Assembly: GCF_964204865.1 (NCBI RefSeq)
Contig: NC_135262.1
Coordinates: forward strand, 7,936,001-8,000,000
Length of the DNA stretch: 64,000 bases
Direction: 5' to 3'
From: Styela clava
Lineage: Eukaryota > Chordata > Ascidiacea > Stolidobranchia > Styelidae
The position numbers and the translations under genes are program-made. The notes beneath the pieces are model-generated. The model was not told the origin of the DNA. It did no database searches and worked only from the letters and a program-made list of their open reading frames with translations. This document shows, piece by piece, positions 24,494 to 36,171 of the stretch (within the stretch, counting starts at the first letter, position 1; the number at the start of each line of letters is the position of its first letter).

Positions 24494-25802
24494 CAGGGGT
24501 TCCCAAGCCGCGGTCCAATTAAGGCTCGCGAGACGATTTAAAATGGCCCGTCGAACATTAGTGAAACTATATCGTGAATAAATACTAATACGTTTAACAA
24601 ATTAAATGTGTTCATCTTTTTGCGTCGTAGTCCTAGATGCCGCCAATTGTTACGTCATTTCAAGCACGTGTATATTCGTAAAAATTCAATTATACCGGTA
24701 TCCTGTGTATACGTACCGGTATTAGGGTTACGTACGGCAGTATTTTAGTTATCAGCTCTATATTGAGAAAGCTTAAAGATGTCACAGAAACGAAAACTAA
24801 ACACTAAAAACAGACGTTTTTTGGATGAATAGCAGCGTTCTTATTTCTTTATTGGAAAGAATCAAACTTCAGCGATTTGTCCTCCTTGCCAAAAACTATT
24901 CCAGTTCTGAAGGAATACAACATCAAGCGCCATTATGAGACGGAGCATACTTCAAATTATGATCAGTTGACGCGCGTATTTAAAGATTCAAGTCATTGCT
25001 AAATTCATACAAAAATCAAATGAACATGTTTAAATAAATGTCAAATGGTAGTGAATCCAAGTTATTGGCCAGTTATATTAAAGCCTACAACATCGCTAAA
25101 AAGAATCGTCCGTTTGTTGAAGGAGAATTTTTACGCGAATGCAAGTAGATGTCATTTCAAACAAAATGTAGCAGAACAAACCATGATTCGCTATCTGGGG
25201 TCATCTCGTACAGCCTCTGCATGTGTCAGTGAATAATATTGGTAGTTCAGCTGCCTAAGCCATACTCACCAGAGATAACAGTGTTATAAAAACTTCAACT
25301 CCAAACTTAATTAAATATCAGACCTTGGGTGTCGCTGCTTAATAATCAGTTCCCCGCGACTTCGCTTCCCAGTGAAAATGTGTGTAAATTTTACGTTTTT
25401 CATAATTTCGTTTGTTATTTTTACTGGATTGAAAAAATAAACTTGACTATGATATGAGTAGCCATTTATACGGAGTCGTATTCCAGATGTGCAAGTAACT
25501 TCATTAGTCGCAATCAGTTGCAAATCCTTGTTGAAAGTCGTGCTCGTTATTCCTCGGGTATTCTATCATCTAACTATTATACTCTATGATTTTATTACAT
25601 AACAAACTGCGATACTGCGTGTATCTAGAATCAATCTTGCGGCCTATTTTGGTGCTTTTTTTCAAAATTTTCTCAGTGCGCTCAAGCGCGCCCTGAACCC
25701 CGGCCGTTACGTCGCGCTCTTTTGGTCACTCCCCTTTACTGGCCCGCGAGTATCCTCGCCTTGAAGTTTTGGCCCGCGGCCAAATAGGTTTGGGAACCCC
25801 TG
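24494..25802 (+). mobile_element. hAT element with exact target duplication and transposase remnant
   Basis: Left CAGGGGTTCCCAAGCCGCGG and right TTTGGGAACCCCTG are inverted repeats. GTTTACAG flanks both sides (24486-24493 and 25803-25810). The element is 1,309 bases. It keeps only the N-terminal part of a BED-finger transposase, listed separately. Confidence 0.9.
24779..25160 (+). pseudogene. Broken BED-finger hAT transposase (ZBED5/GTF2IRD2-like)
   Basis: The frame opens MSQKRKLNTK and has a BED-type finger with its first pair as CPPC and a later EYNIKRHYETEH. Stop codons fall after FLDE and before KEYNIK. A shifted frame then gives AYNIAKKNRPFVEGEFLREC, the segment that normally follows the finger in these transposases. 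The catalytic core and dimerisation domain are absent. It cannot make an active enzyme. Confidence 0.7.
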
Positions 25803-25966
25803 GTTTACAGCATTGGCCAACACATGAGAGCTTACGGGGCCAAATACAAGGATTTTGCTTCATTTTGTTTAATTTTGATCAAGATCGTACAACATTTCCT
25901 ATAATGCATTTTTTTTCTTGATTGCCATAATGCTACTTCAATACCTTTAGAATACATATTCTAGAA

Positions 25967-26751
25967 CAGGGATGGCGAACCACTGACCCGCGGGTCACAA
26001 AGTGACCCACCGCGTTTTATTCGTGACCCGCCAAGGCACGAATAAAATAAAAATGCTAACATATCGATTATGAAAATTAATAAAACTGGCCTTAAATTAA
26101 TCTAACAATAACTAAGCTTGGGCAGTCAGGGCCGCGATCGCTCATATTCAAATTGCTAATTTCTAAACCGGTATGATAATTTTCAAATCCCTCAATGTTG
26201 GACGTATGTCTGCACCGCTGTGTACCGTTATTCAGCTATTGGCTCTGACATCGTTTATGACATAACAATTGATCTGTTCATTTCTCGTAACGTCTTGTCT
26301 CTTCCGGAAGTGCATCTGCAGACTGTTTTAGGGGTTTTACGAGAACTAGATGCTACTTTGCATTTTAGTTTTTTATTTAGTTTCCCGGCTACAATGCCAT
26401 TGAAAAAACAAAAGCTTTCAGACTTGAAATAAAAACCTAGCGAACTGAAATAACAATGGGCCAGTGTAAAAGTGCCTCAACGGGGTTTAAAGCTGACCGA
26501 ACGCGTTGGAACCGTAAGATAATTTGCCGCATCAGCCTAGACGCATTTAGTAACCTGTATGCGTGTTTTCGTACTCTAATTTCATAAAATCGAGTGCCAT
26601 GAAAATCCCTGATACACCAACTAGGCTTATAAGGTTTCAGAAGTTTCTTATAGTTACAAACATTGAATAAATATCTGTGACCCACTCTCTTCTGTTCCGC
26701 GATAAAAATATCATTTGTGACCCATTTATTGAAAAAGGTTCGCCATCCCTG
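25967..26751. mobile_element. Short non-autonomous hAT element with exact target duplication
   Basis: Left CAGGGATGGCGAACCACTGA and right GGTTCGCCATCCCTG are inverted repeats, with TTCTAGAA at 25959-25966 and 26752-26759. The 785-base element has only short frames (one begins MPLKKQKLSDLK at about 26393 and stops at once). Confidence 0.9.
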
Positions 26752-26912
26752 TTCTAGAATATGCTCAAATTTTTCTATTTTTGGCATCTTAGTTTTGACT
26801 TTCAAGACAATTTGTGATTGAGTTTTTTTCTTGCTTTGTATAGGTTTTCCAATATGTTCAATATTTATAAGTTCGAAGATAATAAGTTTATCTAACTGTT
26901 TTTAGTTCAGAA

Positions 26913-26980
26913 ATGCTGAAATTTGTACCAACTGTTGTTGCTTATTTGCTCTTCGCGGGCGATAGCACTGCTGGTCAAAA
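26913..26980 (+). CDS. Orphan first exon encoding a signal peptide
   Basis: ATG at 26913 opens MLKFVPTVVAYLLFAGDSTA, with a short basic start, a hydrophobic core and a small-residue cleavage zone. The exon ends GQ(K) at a consensus donor GTGAGT (26981), phase 2. An acceptor-like TTTTTAGTTCAG lies just 2 bases before the ATG. No downstream exon in the right phase was identified before the LINE at 27.9 kb. It is probably the start of a secreted protein whose later exons are unrecognised, displaced or lost. Confidence 0.45.
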
Positions 26981-27867
26981 GTGAGTATTGTCGGATCAGA
27001 CCTGTTGTTAGCATGTTCTGCTCTAGTCGGGTTACAAAGTTCTCAATAATTAGGCCTGATTACATGTCCATCGCAACCAGTCCAGTGAACCGGTTCGATT
27101 CGGAAATGTCAAAGTAGTCTCGGAGACCACTTAGCGCCCCCGATTACATGTCCAAACTAACAAGATCAGAACAGTTTTAGATCTGCCGGACTAAAGCAAA
27201 TGAGTCGTGGTTTGCAAACACTGCATATAATTTATTTTCAATAAATCCATAAATTCAATACAAATGTTAATTAATTAAAGTATCAAAATTATATGCACGT
27301 TCTTGATTGAAGTTCTGTGAAGTTATTTGCAGAATATGATGAGGTGTTGCTTTCCCATTGAAATTTGCCCATAATCTAAGAACAAAACGTCAAATTAATT
27401 AAAGGCATAAAAGGTAGACGAGTTAGATCATTTTGGCCGTCCATTCAGCGTTCAACGGCACCTTATGTCACACGATACATTAACAAAATAATACGGTAGG
27501 CCTACAGTTACCACCAGTAGTCTACTGGGAACCAAATTTAAACATATACAGTTTATCAATCGAACACTTTGTGTGAAGTGGGCTCATCATATGTCAATAG
27601 AAGCACTTTCATTATTTAATATCGCCCTACTACTGCAACGTTACCGACACTGAAGCATTGAATTTGTACCGGTATGTACAGTTAGGGTACCGTTGCCAGC
27701 TAGGATGAGGTATGGTGAAATTTCATAACATTTCTCAATGCAAACTGAAGTTTATCAACATATGTCGTATTGCGCTCAGCTCCTACCAATGATCTTTAGA
27801 CATTAAAACTTAATTCTCTATTTCAAAACAACAACCCAGCATGCCGCACCGGGATCCCACCAGTACA
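26981..27867. other. Stretch with no recognised gene
   Basis: It would be the intron of the orphan signal-peptide exon. No coding exon or terminal repeat was recognised. Confidence 0.4.
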
Positions 27868-28540
27868 ATTCAATTCAAATTCGTTTATTACTCCAGACCG
27901 CTGTGGTCCATATAAAAACAACACAACAAATAAACATAAGCAAAACAAAAATAACGCAATATATACATAAAATACCTGATATGACAATCAGATTCACAGT
28001 AAGTCTCAAAAAGAGTTATAATATAGCAATTTAAGAGACCAGAAGTGAAGTATAGAATCTAAGATAGCCCGTAACAAACAGTATCTGGGAATCAAATAAT
28101 GATTGTAATATAAAATGTTATTGGAGTTCCTGCATCTCGTCATGAACAACCACAGATTTTTTCTATGGAGTGCTTCGAAAGAGGGAATGTTCCCAGATAC
28201 CATTTTGTGACAGACACTCTCAGATCTAGAGACACAGTGAATTACGCGATAAGCATTATTATATGAAATTTTAACTTTTTTTATATTTATAAATATTGAA
28301 AAACAACTAGCGCTGGCAGTTATAAATGCTACAACAATACGTCTCAAATAAAAGATTTTTCACAGTAGTGGAACAATTGACGAAATTTTTCAAAATTATA
28401 TGGGCTATAAAATAAATTGATTTATACTGACGTTTCAAGCCAAGGTCATCTCTAAGATCACTGGATAGAAAAACACCAAGATATTTAGTGGACGAAACAT
28501 AAGTCAATACAGAATTACAAAGTTTGATATCAGGCAAGGT
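27868..28540 (-). mobile_element. 5'-truncated non-LTR retrotransposon (LINE) 3' end
   Basis: On the minus strand the frame holds SSTKYLGVFLSSDLRDD and later LLFETYCCSIYNCQ, then in a shifted frame SYNNAYRVIHC and SFEALHRKNLWLFMTR. This succession is the usual C-terminal part of LINE reverse transcriptase proteins past the catalytic fingers. The 3' end runs into an AATTGAATTG tail at 27868. At least one frameshift is present near 28,310-28,345. Clade not assigned. Confidence 0.75.
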
Positions 28541-28653
28541 ACCGGTATTTCAAATTTGGGTTCAACAGCGACGCAATAGATGCGGAAGTAGTTTAAATTA
28601 AACTTGCACTATCTAGCTAAATTTTTATTTGTTGAAAAACGCTACTCACTTAC

Positions 28654-28895
28654 CAGAGATGAAAAGGAAAACAACTTTCATACCCCTTCGATCAACGTAC
28701 GTAACTGCGATTTCTCGAGGAGCAGGATGAAGCAACTGAGCAAGACCAGTGCAGATAACTTTGAGACCTCCTCGATAAGGTGGTCTGATGTTGTTGACCG
28801 ATAGCACGGATTTGAATCGCAGGCGAACCACTGAAGCGTGAAATAGTTCCCATATGTGGTCTGCTGGACCGGTCCCAGTGGACATGTAAGCAGGC
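28654..28895 (-). CDS. Orphan internal exon candidate with DRRG motif
   Basis: This is a 242-base open minus-strand segment bounded by an acceptor (GATTATAAG) and a strong donor (GTAAGTGAG). It contains PADHIWELFHASVVRLRF and ends near VTYVDRRGMKVVFLFIS. The last segment resembles VTVQMYDRRGHKIVFLQLS in the candidate at 63595-63769, which argues that both are real paralogous exons. The family is not recognised. Confidence 0.4.
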
Positions 28896-29039
28896 CTTAT
28901 AATCAGAATGTGATGGTTAACAACTCACCACACGCCCAATTTACAGCAGAAAAAGTCAAACAGCATAATGTGTACAAAAGAAGGTTTATAGTACAAGAAC
29001 TGTGGTGGTGGTCAATAATTTTTCTTCCCCTTGCTCGTA

Positions 29040-29475
29040 CACGCAAAGCCTGAACGATAATAATTGATAAGAAAAACTTCAGAAAGTCATTTCAACAAAG
29101 CAAATATTATCCATGCTAATAACATCGAATTCATCCTTTGTTATAAAATGAATACTTTTCACTATGTAATATATATAAAACACTGTAATGAAACGTTATG
29201 CCAATAACACAATTGTGCGTCTAAAAACGGTAAACATCAATATAACTAATTTATATGTAAATTACATTTTCATTCTCTATTTCCATTTTAACAAAAAGTT
29301 TCGTTCGCTTCAATCCCTCAATACGACCTCTACAAAGGATGGACACAATGCAGATCTAATACCTCCCAGGCTAGATCTATTCATGCAAGCAGGATTGCAA
29401 TTGAACGTCGAACTATTTCCATGAAAATCGAGGTCTTGTGGCATTGAACATGAATTTCTCTTGGGTTACTCATTT
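29040..29475 (-). repeat. Inverted duplication, left arm (degraded exon copy)
   Basis: The minus strand matches 38618-39065 over about 430 bases with few changes. The arm includes coding-like SCSMPQDLDFHGNSS, the following intron with TTTCATTACAGT, and GCTTTGCG. About 50-60 bases are missing relative to the right arm after SFVEVV, which puts a stop in frame. This arm therefore looks like the decayed copy. Confidence 0.75.
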
Positions 29476-30000
29476 ACCTTCCAACGGATTCTGACAATCT
29501 TGAACAAAGTTCCTCATGATCGCAATTCACCGATATTTCGTCTAAAACCGAGAAAAAATCACCTGAACGTGTAATAAACGCCGCATTGGGGTTAACAAAA
29601 TTCCATGCTTATTAATGTCGAATATCCGAAACAAAGTTGATCAATGCAAAATATATTAGTTACCGAAGTAAAAAATTAGAGTTGTCAAAGATAGAAACAG
29701 TAGGTTTGGGAGATATCTCTGAAGATAATGACATTTTCACAGATGTTGTCATAGCACCGATTTGACTTGAATCTTTGTCAATGCGATCTGTCGCATTTTC
29801 TACACAAGCGTAAGTCTTTAGCGAAAAAAGTTATTACTCAAAATTATTTATCATAAGGTTCAATTATTTTTTACATTATACATATATGTGCGTTGCGCCA
29901 GATTGAAAAAAATATTTATTTACAACTACACCTCGTCTGATATATATAATTCCTGGCGAAGGAGAAAAGTTATATTTTTCTATTTCTTTCCCCAAGGGCT

Positions 30001-30216
30001 CTATCGTATCCTTATGAGACTTTTCAGAATTTCGACAACATGTGTTCGTTTTTTTTCAGGTATTTGACAATGTATTTCATCTTTTTTGATATCGCTACCG
30101 ATTTCGTTAGATGAAACATTCCCTGCCTCGCTCTTTGTAACTGAAAAGACTCCACGGTCACGAACTTTAATATTTTCAACTGCGCTTTCCCATTGAGGTT
30201 TTTCTAAACTCTCTGA
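30001..30216 (-). CDS. Terminal exon candidate, function unrecognised
   Basis: The minus-strand open stretch starts after an acceptor-like GGTCCGCAG and runs 71 residues to a TAG at 30001. It starts SESLEKPQWESAVENIKVRD and is charged and hydrophilic with no known domain. It could belong with the other minus-strand exons between 28.6 and 30.7 kb. Chance is possible. Confidence 0.3.
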   Translation of the reverse strand, partial: SESLEKPQWESAVENIKVRDRGVFSVTKSEAGNVSSNEIGSDIKKDEIHCQIPEKKRTHVVEILKSLIRIR

Positions 30217-30508
30217 CTGCGGACCATGCAGATTTTAGAATTTTTCCTGTAAAGAGAAAAAATTGAATGGCTTTCAATAAAAAAACTGCAAAAAAATATA
30301 CCTCAAATAAGTAATACACTACTATAAATAGCAAGTTACATGCGTACCCAAATTGCTTGGGTGTTAATTATTCCTTTAATTAATAAATTCGGTTTCGGCA
30401 CAGAATTTAAACTGCATAAAGTCGATTTGAACATACCTCTATTGAGAACTGTTGTTGTGGTTAGTTTTGTTGAAGGCAGCCAATCCTCGTTGATTCAGCT
30501 AACCTTCC

Positions 30509-30694
30509 TTAGCTATTGACTGCTCTGTCTGGCTCCGAAGCATTAAAGCGATCTATGAGGGCCTGAACTGTCCAGATCGAATAATCATTTGGACAAAAAT
30601 CCAGTTTTATTTTTTTCGTGGGGTCAACAATGGAATTATTCGAAAACCATTGGACGTTGGATAAGGCGACGTATTCACAGTGACAAATTGTCAC
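30509..30694 (-). CDS. Minus-strand open segment, function unrecognised
   Basis: A 61-residue frame contains TKKIKLDFCPNDYSIWTVQA and ends DRAVNS before a stop. Composition is protein-like, but no splice pair or family support was found. Confidence 0.2.
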   Translation of the reverse strand: MTICHCEYVALSNVQWFSNNSIVDPTKKIKLDFCPNDYSIWTVQALIDRFNASEPDRAVNS

Positions 30695-30719
30695 ATGAGG
30701 ATTTGTTGCTCATCGTTTG

Positions 30720-31301
30720 GGTGGGGTACTGGTAAAATAGTAGACTAATCTTGTGTGCTAGTATAAATAATAGCTGCAAAAAAATAATATTTGAATCTTC
30801 TGCTAATGTTGGTATCAACGAAGTTTATACTTTTGAGCCCAGTCTACAGTTTTATTTTACTTCTATTAACTATTTAGTTGAGGTAAATACCAGCACTCCT
30901 TGCACCTTTCGAATTTGATCTTCCAGATAAAGTTAGGACTGAGAAATGAGGAAGCTTCTCGTAGCAACAGCCGTTGTCAAGAATCTTCTGTGGATCTGTA
31001 TCGTCACAATGTCGATGTCGTGATGTATTGAATGGAGACATTTTTGTTGTATCCGAAAAAAAAACTATTACTAGCTTTCGCTCTATTATTAGGCTCAAAG
31101 TAACCATATTGATCCATTTGCTGAACTGTTGTGTTTATTGGACACGAAGTGGCTGAATGGATCGTGTTGCTTGATGAAATCCACCAGGTTTGGGTACATA
31201 TCGACCAAGGTGGTATAACATGATGATTTACGTCGAGTTCTCATGAATTTGTATACAACTGCAGAATTTAAGTAAAAGTTTGTATTTCATATAACTCGAA
31301 T
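30720..31301. other. Spacer before the nested hAT elements
   Basis: No gene or repeat end was recognised here. Confidence 0.4.
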
Positions 31302-33185
31302 GGCTAAACCAGGCCTGCACAACTCGATGCAGTACAAGGGCCATAACAGCACAGAAAATCTTGTCGCGGGCCGCATGCTATCGCTGTTGTAACTACTACT
31401 GTTCCGGTGTAACGTCTTATGGTCGTGGAATAAGTAAAAAAACGTTACCTCTTAACCAGCATACTAAAAACATCTAATTGTTGTTTCTAGTATTTTTTGG
31501 CAGGAAAAACTGATTAATTGCCGTGTTTCATGAATCTTTTATTAGGGCTTGTAACCGCTTTCGATTATTCTTTTAGAAATAGTAACTTTCTCAAGGCAGG
31601 GACAAATCATCGGAAGTTATCAAAATGTAAGATACATTGCAAACATTGACAATAAATCAACAATAAACACAAAATATCACAAAATAAAGATTAATGTGAA
31701 ATGTTACACCTCTTGTTTGCAACAAGCTCAGCATAATCCGGCACGATGCTGGAACAAGATATTTTTAATATATCTTCCAGATGTCCATCAGTAATAGAGG
31801 AACGTTGTTTGTTTTTGTTGAAGTTCATAACTGAGAACGTTTGTTCACATATATAAGCGCTCCCAAATAAGCTGGAAATTTGCTTTGCCAAAGTAAGTAA
31901 ATTTTTGAAGCTTTCTTTGTTCAAGCACTTGTAAAAGTCTTGCAACCTGCTTTCTGCATGTTTACTTTTGTATGCAGATGAAGCCTGCAAATCGATAAGT
32001 TACATTTGTAAACGTGGAGGTGCTTCTGCTGGATCGATTGAAAAAGGGTTTTCAATAATTTTTAGATGTAGTTCTTCTCCACTGGAAAGACTGAGTCTGT
32101 TGTTAAATTCTTCATTGAGGAGTTCGATGTGTTCAGCGTATTTGATTCCTGCTGCTAATTGTCTCTCTGGCGAAATATGCTGTGAGCAGATAGGAAAATG
32201 TATCAACATTCCTTTTAAAAATTGACTTTTGAAAAGTCTTAACTTTGCTTTGAAACTGATTACCGCAGCAAGAAAATCGAAGATCAGTTTTCTTTTTCCT
32301 TGAAGCTTGATATCCAGGTCGTTTAAATGTGAAGTAATGTCGCCAAGAAAAAATAAATCTTCATTCCAAGAAGAGTCGTTCAACTCGGAAAATACTTTGT
32401 ACTCTGTTTTCAAAAATGTTGTTATCTCAGTTTTCAGAGAAATGAACCGTTTTAGCACATTTGCGCGACCTAGCCATCTTACGTCGGTATGATACACTAC
32501 GTCGCCATATTCTGCATCAACTTCTTCCAGAAATAATTTAAATAAGCGGTGTTTTAGTTTTCTAGTTCGGAGATAGTTAACAATCGAAACAACGACCGAC
32601 ATCACATGATCAAATTCTAAAACCTTGCTGCATAAAACTTGCTGATGTATAATACAGTGGTGAGTGATAACCGTTCTTCAAATGTGAGCCTGTAGCAGAG
32701 CGGTGGCTCCATTTCTTTTTCCGCACATAGCTGGAGCACCGTCTGTGCACAATCCAACCAATTTTTTAAAATCACTGGATAGCTTTTTGGTAACACAATC
32801 TATAATAGCGCTGCAGATGTCTTTTCCAGTAGTACGACCTTGCATAGACTGCATACCAGCAAGCTCCTCAAATGCGTCAAAGTTATCGTCAATACCTCTT
32901 ACAAACACTAAAAGCTGTGCTGTATCAGTAGCATCTGTACTTTCATCAATAGCCGAAGAATAATAAAAAAATTCCATTGCTTTGTGGCCCAACTGTTGAG
33001 TTATATTCTTCGAAATATCTTCAATTCTTCGTTGTACGGTCGTGCGTGAAAGGCTCACGTTTTGAAACTTTTTAATCTCACTAGGGCAGATTAAAGAAAC
33101 TGCACTTAACATGCATTTCTTAATGAAGTCTCTCTCAGTAAAATTTCCCTCGAAATTTCGAAGCTAACTCTGGTAGCAGTAGTAC

Positions 33186-36171
33186 CAGTGGCGGCGCGGC
33201 AATAGGGCCAACCGGGGCAATGCCCCGGTTCTTTTTTCGGTATAATAAAAAATATTCGAAAAATACCTCAATATCGGTTGCACAGACTGTCTACACTAGC
33301 CATATTCTCCCGACATGGTTCATTTTTCGCTCGCAAAGCCTTCGCCGAACGTCGACGGGGCGACGCCGATTTTGCCCCGGTTGCTCATTGTATATCGTAT
33401 TCTCTCTTTTATCTTCCACTCGCCGCGTTTGTCTCGTTTGTTTTCTGTTTCTTTTACTAAATCATCGGGGCTAGCCCCGAAATTATGACGACACAATGCC
33501 GACGTTTCTTACAACAACGTGTTGACATATTCACGCATTCCTTCTCGTTCGTTGGTTGCTTGAAGAGTTGATAGTTTCCTCGCCTTCGTTTTTGTCGCTT
33601 GTTTCGCTATTTGAATCAGTTAGAGACCTTTAGTCCATTTGCTTTCGATTTTCCACATTCCTTTTGAGCTCCTCACTTCTTTCCGGCTTCGCATTTCTTA
33701 GCCTTAGACCTCATAATGAATAAGGTTGATGCACTACTTCGCACTCCGTTGTCGCAGCTGCAGCTAGAACAAAAATTAGAGGTACAACGTCTTGGGCCTT
33801 ATCAACCAAAAAATTCTTCACTGGAACAATCCCATGACGGAGGAAAACGTCGGCGTACATTCTGCGCAGAAACTTGGTATAAAAAACACGAATGGTTGTG
33901 TTACAGCGAGGACAAAAATGCACTTTTTTGTTTTTATTGCTTACTTTTTGCTAACGCCCGTGACTCACGTTGGTGTAAATTTGGTTTTAGATATCTTAAA
34001 CATCTTTCCGAGCGTGCCAGGGATCATCAATCTTCTATGGAGCATCTGGACAATGCAGTAAAATACCGAACATTCGGAAATGTTAATATTGCAACACAGT
34101 TGGATGAAGGACGCGCGGTTTCTATTCGTCGGCACAACCAAAACGTCGAAAAAAACCGCCATGTTCTCGGTCGATTGATAGATGTTTTGAAGTTCATTGG
34201 TTGTCACGAGCTGTTCCTCCGTGGGCACGATGAACGGGCTGGCTCTTCTAATAGAGGGGTATTTTTGGATATGGTGGAATACACCGCATCCCTAGATACA
34301 GTATTGAGAGATCATCTTGGTGCCGCAACTGTTTCGAAAGGGACATCTAAGGATATCCAAAATGATATGCTCGACTCAATGTATAAAATTTATTTACAAC
34401 ATTTGGCTCTGGAAATTGAGAATTGACAGTTCTTTTCGATTCAGTCTGACGAGACAACTGACATCACGTGCGTTTCCCAACTGGCTGTGATTTTTCGGTT
34501 TGTGAAAGATGGTAAACCTACCGAGAGATTTCACAGCTTTGTACCAATCGTTGATCGCACGGCTTGCGGGATATCGGCTGTACTGAAAGAAGTGTTACAG
34601 CCTTACAACGCGAAGTCAAAATTGATAGCTCAAACTTATGACGGCGCGGCAGTCATGGGTGGGTCGAAACATGGTGTTCAAGTTTATATAAAAGAAGATT
34701 TTCCTCATGCGCATTTTTTACATTGTTATGCACACCAATTTAACCTCGTTATTAAAAATATGTGTCTTGTCCGTATATTTTTTGCAAATGTTTCGGGGTT
34801 TTCTTCATTTTTTTCCGTTTCGCCGAAGCGCTCTGACCTCCTTCGCCAGATATGTAGCCGCTTGTGCACCAACACGTTGGAACTTCCAATCACGCATGGT
34901 GCAGGGCGTGTCCGAAATTAGGTGAGCTCATTGAGTGTTTCAATGGCATTCAGAACTCTCCGGTTTGGGACGAACGCTCTGTGAGGGAGGCGGCAGGTCT
35001 AAAGCGTCTGCTAGAAGATGGTGAGTTTTCATTTTTTCTCCACAATATTCTATCACATGGATGTATTATACGGCGCATTGCAGTCAAGGCTAATGGATGG
35101 AGCGTCTGTGCAGTCGTGTATTTCAGACTTCTGCGATGCTGTATCTCGTATCCGGGAAACAATAAAATACGACGACACATGGAGTGCTTCTTTACGCCGC
35201 GGGCAAACAACGCAGCGTTTGATTTTGTCTGCAAAGGAATTCTGGTGAATCAAATAGGCGATCGTCTGCGCACTGAACACCTTGCCGCGTTCTCTTTGAT
35301 GAACCCCAAAAAATGTTCAAAATTTGCACGTCAATTTCCCATCCAATTGTCGGCTACTGTCTCCAATTTTACCCCATGATAAACGTGGGTAAATTGGAAA
35401 ATGAATTGCGATGTATATACACCAATCAAACTTTTTTGAACATCACATCAACTTGCGCGCTCTATGGGTTCCTCATAGATAACACTCTAGTAACTATCTT
35501 TGCGGCGTATGCAAAATTTCTGGACATCATTTTGACGACGCCTATTTCTTCCGCCGACGCAGAGCGAACATTCAGCACGCTGAAGCGTATTAAAACGTAT
35601 CTCAGAAACACAATGAAGCAAGATAGATTAAATTCCTTGGCTGTTTTATTCATTCGCATAGACGTTATTTCTGGGATGCATGACTTTAATCAGCGCGTTA
35701 TTGAGCATTTTGCTTCCAAGAAACCGCGGCGTGTTGCATATATGTTCAAGCAGTAGAAGTCTAGCAGCATATATATCTATGAGTGAGCGACGCATGTCCT
35801 TATCTTTGCATTATATTTCCTTTCTTCATAGTAACGTTTTAAACCTTATTTTAGGTTTTGTCTGCTTTTCCGAAGTTTCTGTTAATATGTCATTGTATTT
35901 ATCTGGGTAAATATTGCCTTTTCGTTTTGAAAGAGGTTTCAAAATAAACTATGTCTATATTTATTAATCCCTTGACTTGGGCGGGTTTTAAAGACACTTT
36001 CTTATCGTTAAAAATTGTCGCTTTTGCCGATTGGTTGTTACCGATGGAATGGTTTTTATACTCATAAAATGATGGGAGAACTTACAGCGCTCATCCTGTC
36101 CCCGTAGATGGGGGTGACTTGGTCCCGCAGTAGCTTGCCCCGGTTGTCAAAATGACCACGCGCCGCCACTG
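33186..36171 (+). mobile_element. hAT element (inner, ZMYM1/TTF-type) inserted in the outer element
   Basis: Left CAGTGGCGGCGCGG and right CGCGCCGCCACTG are inverted repeats. The flanking AGTAGTAC at 33178-33185 and 36172-36179 is an exact 8-bp duplication within the coding region of the outer transposase. Its own transposase runs on the + strand. It is the younger of the two insertions. Confidence 0.95.
33716..35756 (+). pseudogene. Broken ZMYM1/TTF-type hAT transposase
   Basis: It starts MNKVDALLRTPLSQLQLEQK. The TTF-type zinc finger region contains FCAETWYKKHEWLCY and FCFYCLLF, followed by a DUF4371-like stretch (NRGVFLDMVEY) and SDETTDITCVSQLAV. The dimerisation motif SSADAERTFSTLKRIKTYLR lies near 35.6 kb. 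A TGA at 34424-34426 interrupts the frame just before QFFSIQSDETTD. Frameshifts follow near 34,880-34,920, near 35,040 and before 35,313. All family regions are present in order, so the element was once close to full length. Confidence 0.9.

Noticed and set aside
28654..28895. Assignment of the DRRG exons to phospholipid scramblases
   Set aside because: There is a faint likeness to the segment before the scramblase core, but the diagnostic Cys cluster and calcium-binding stretch were not found, so no function is claimed.
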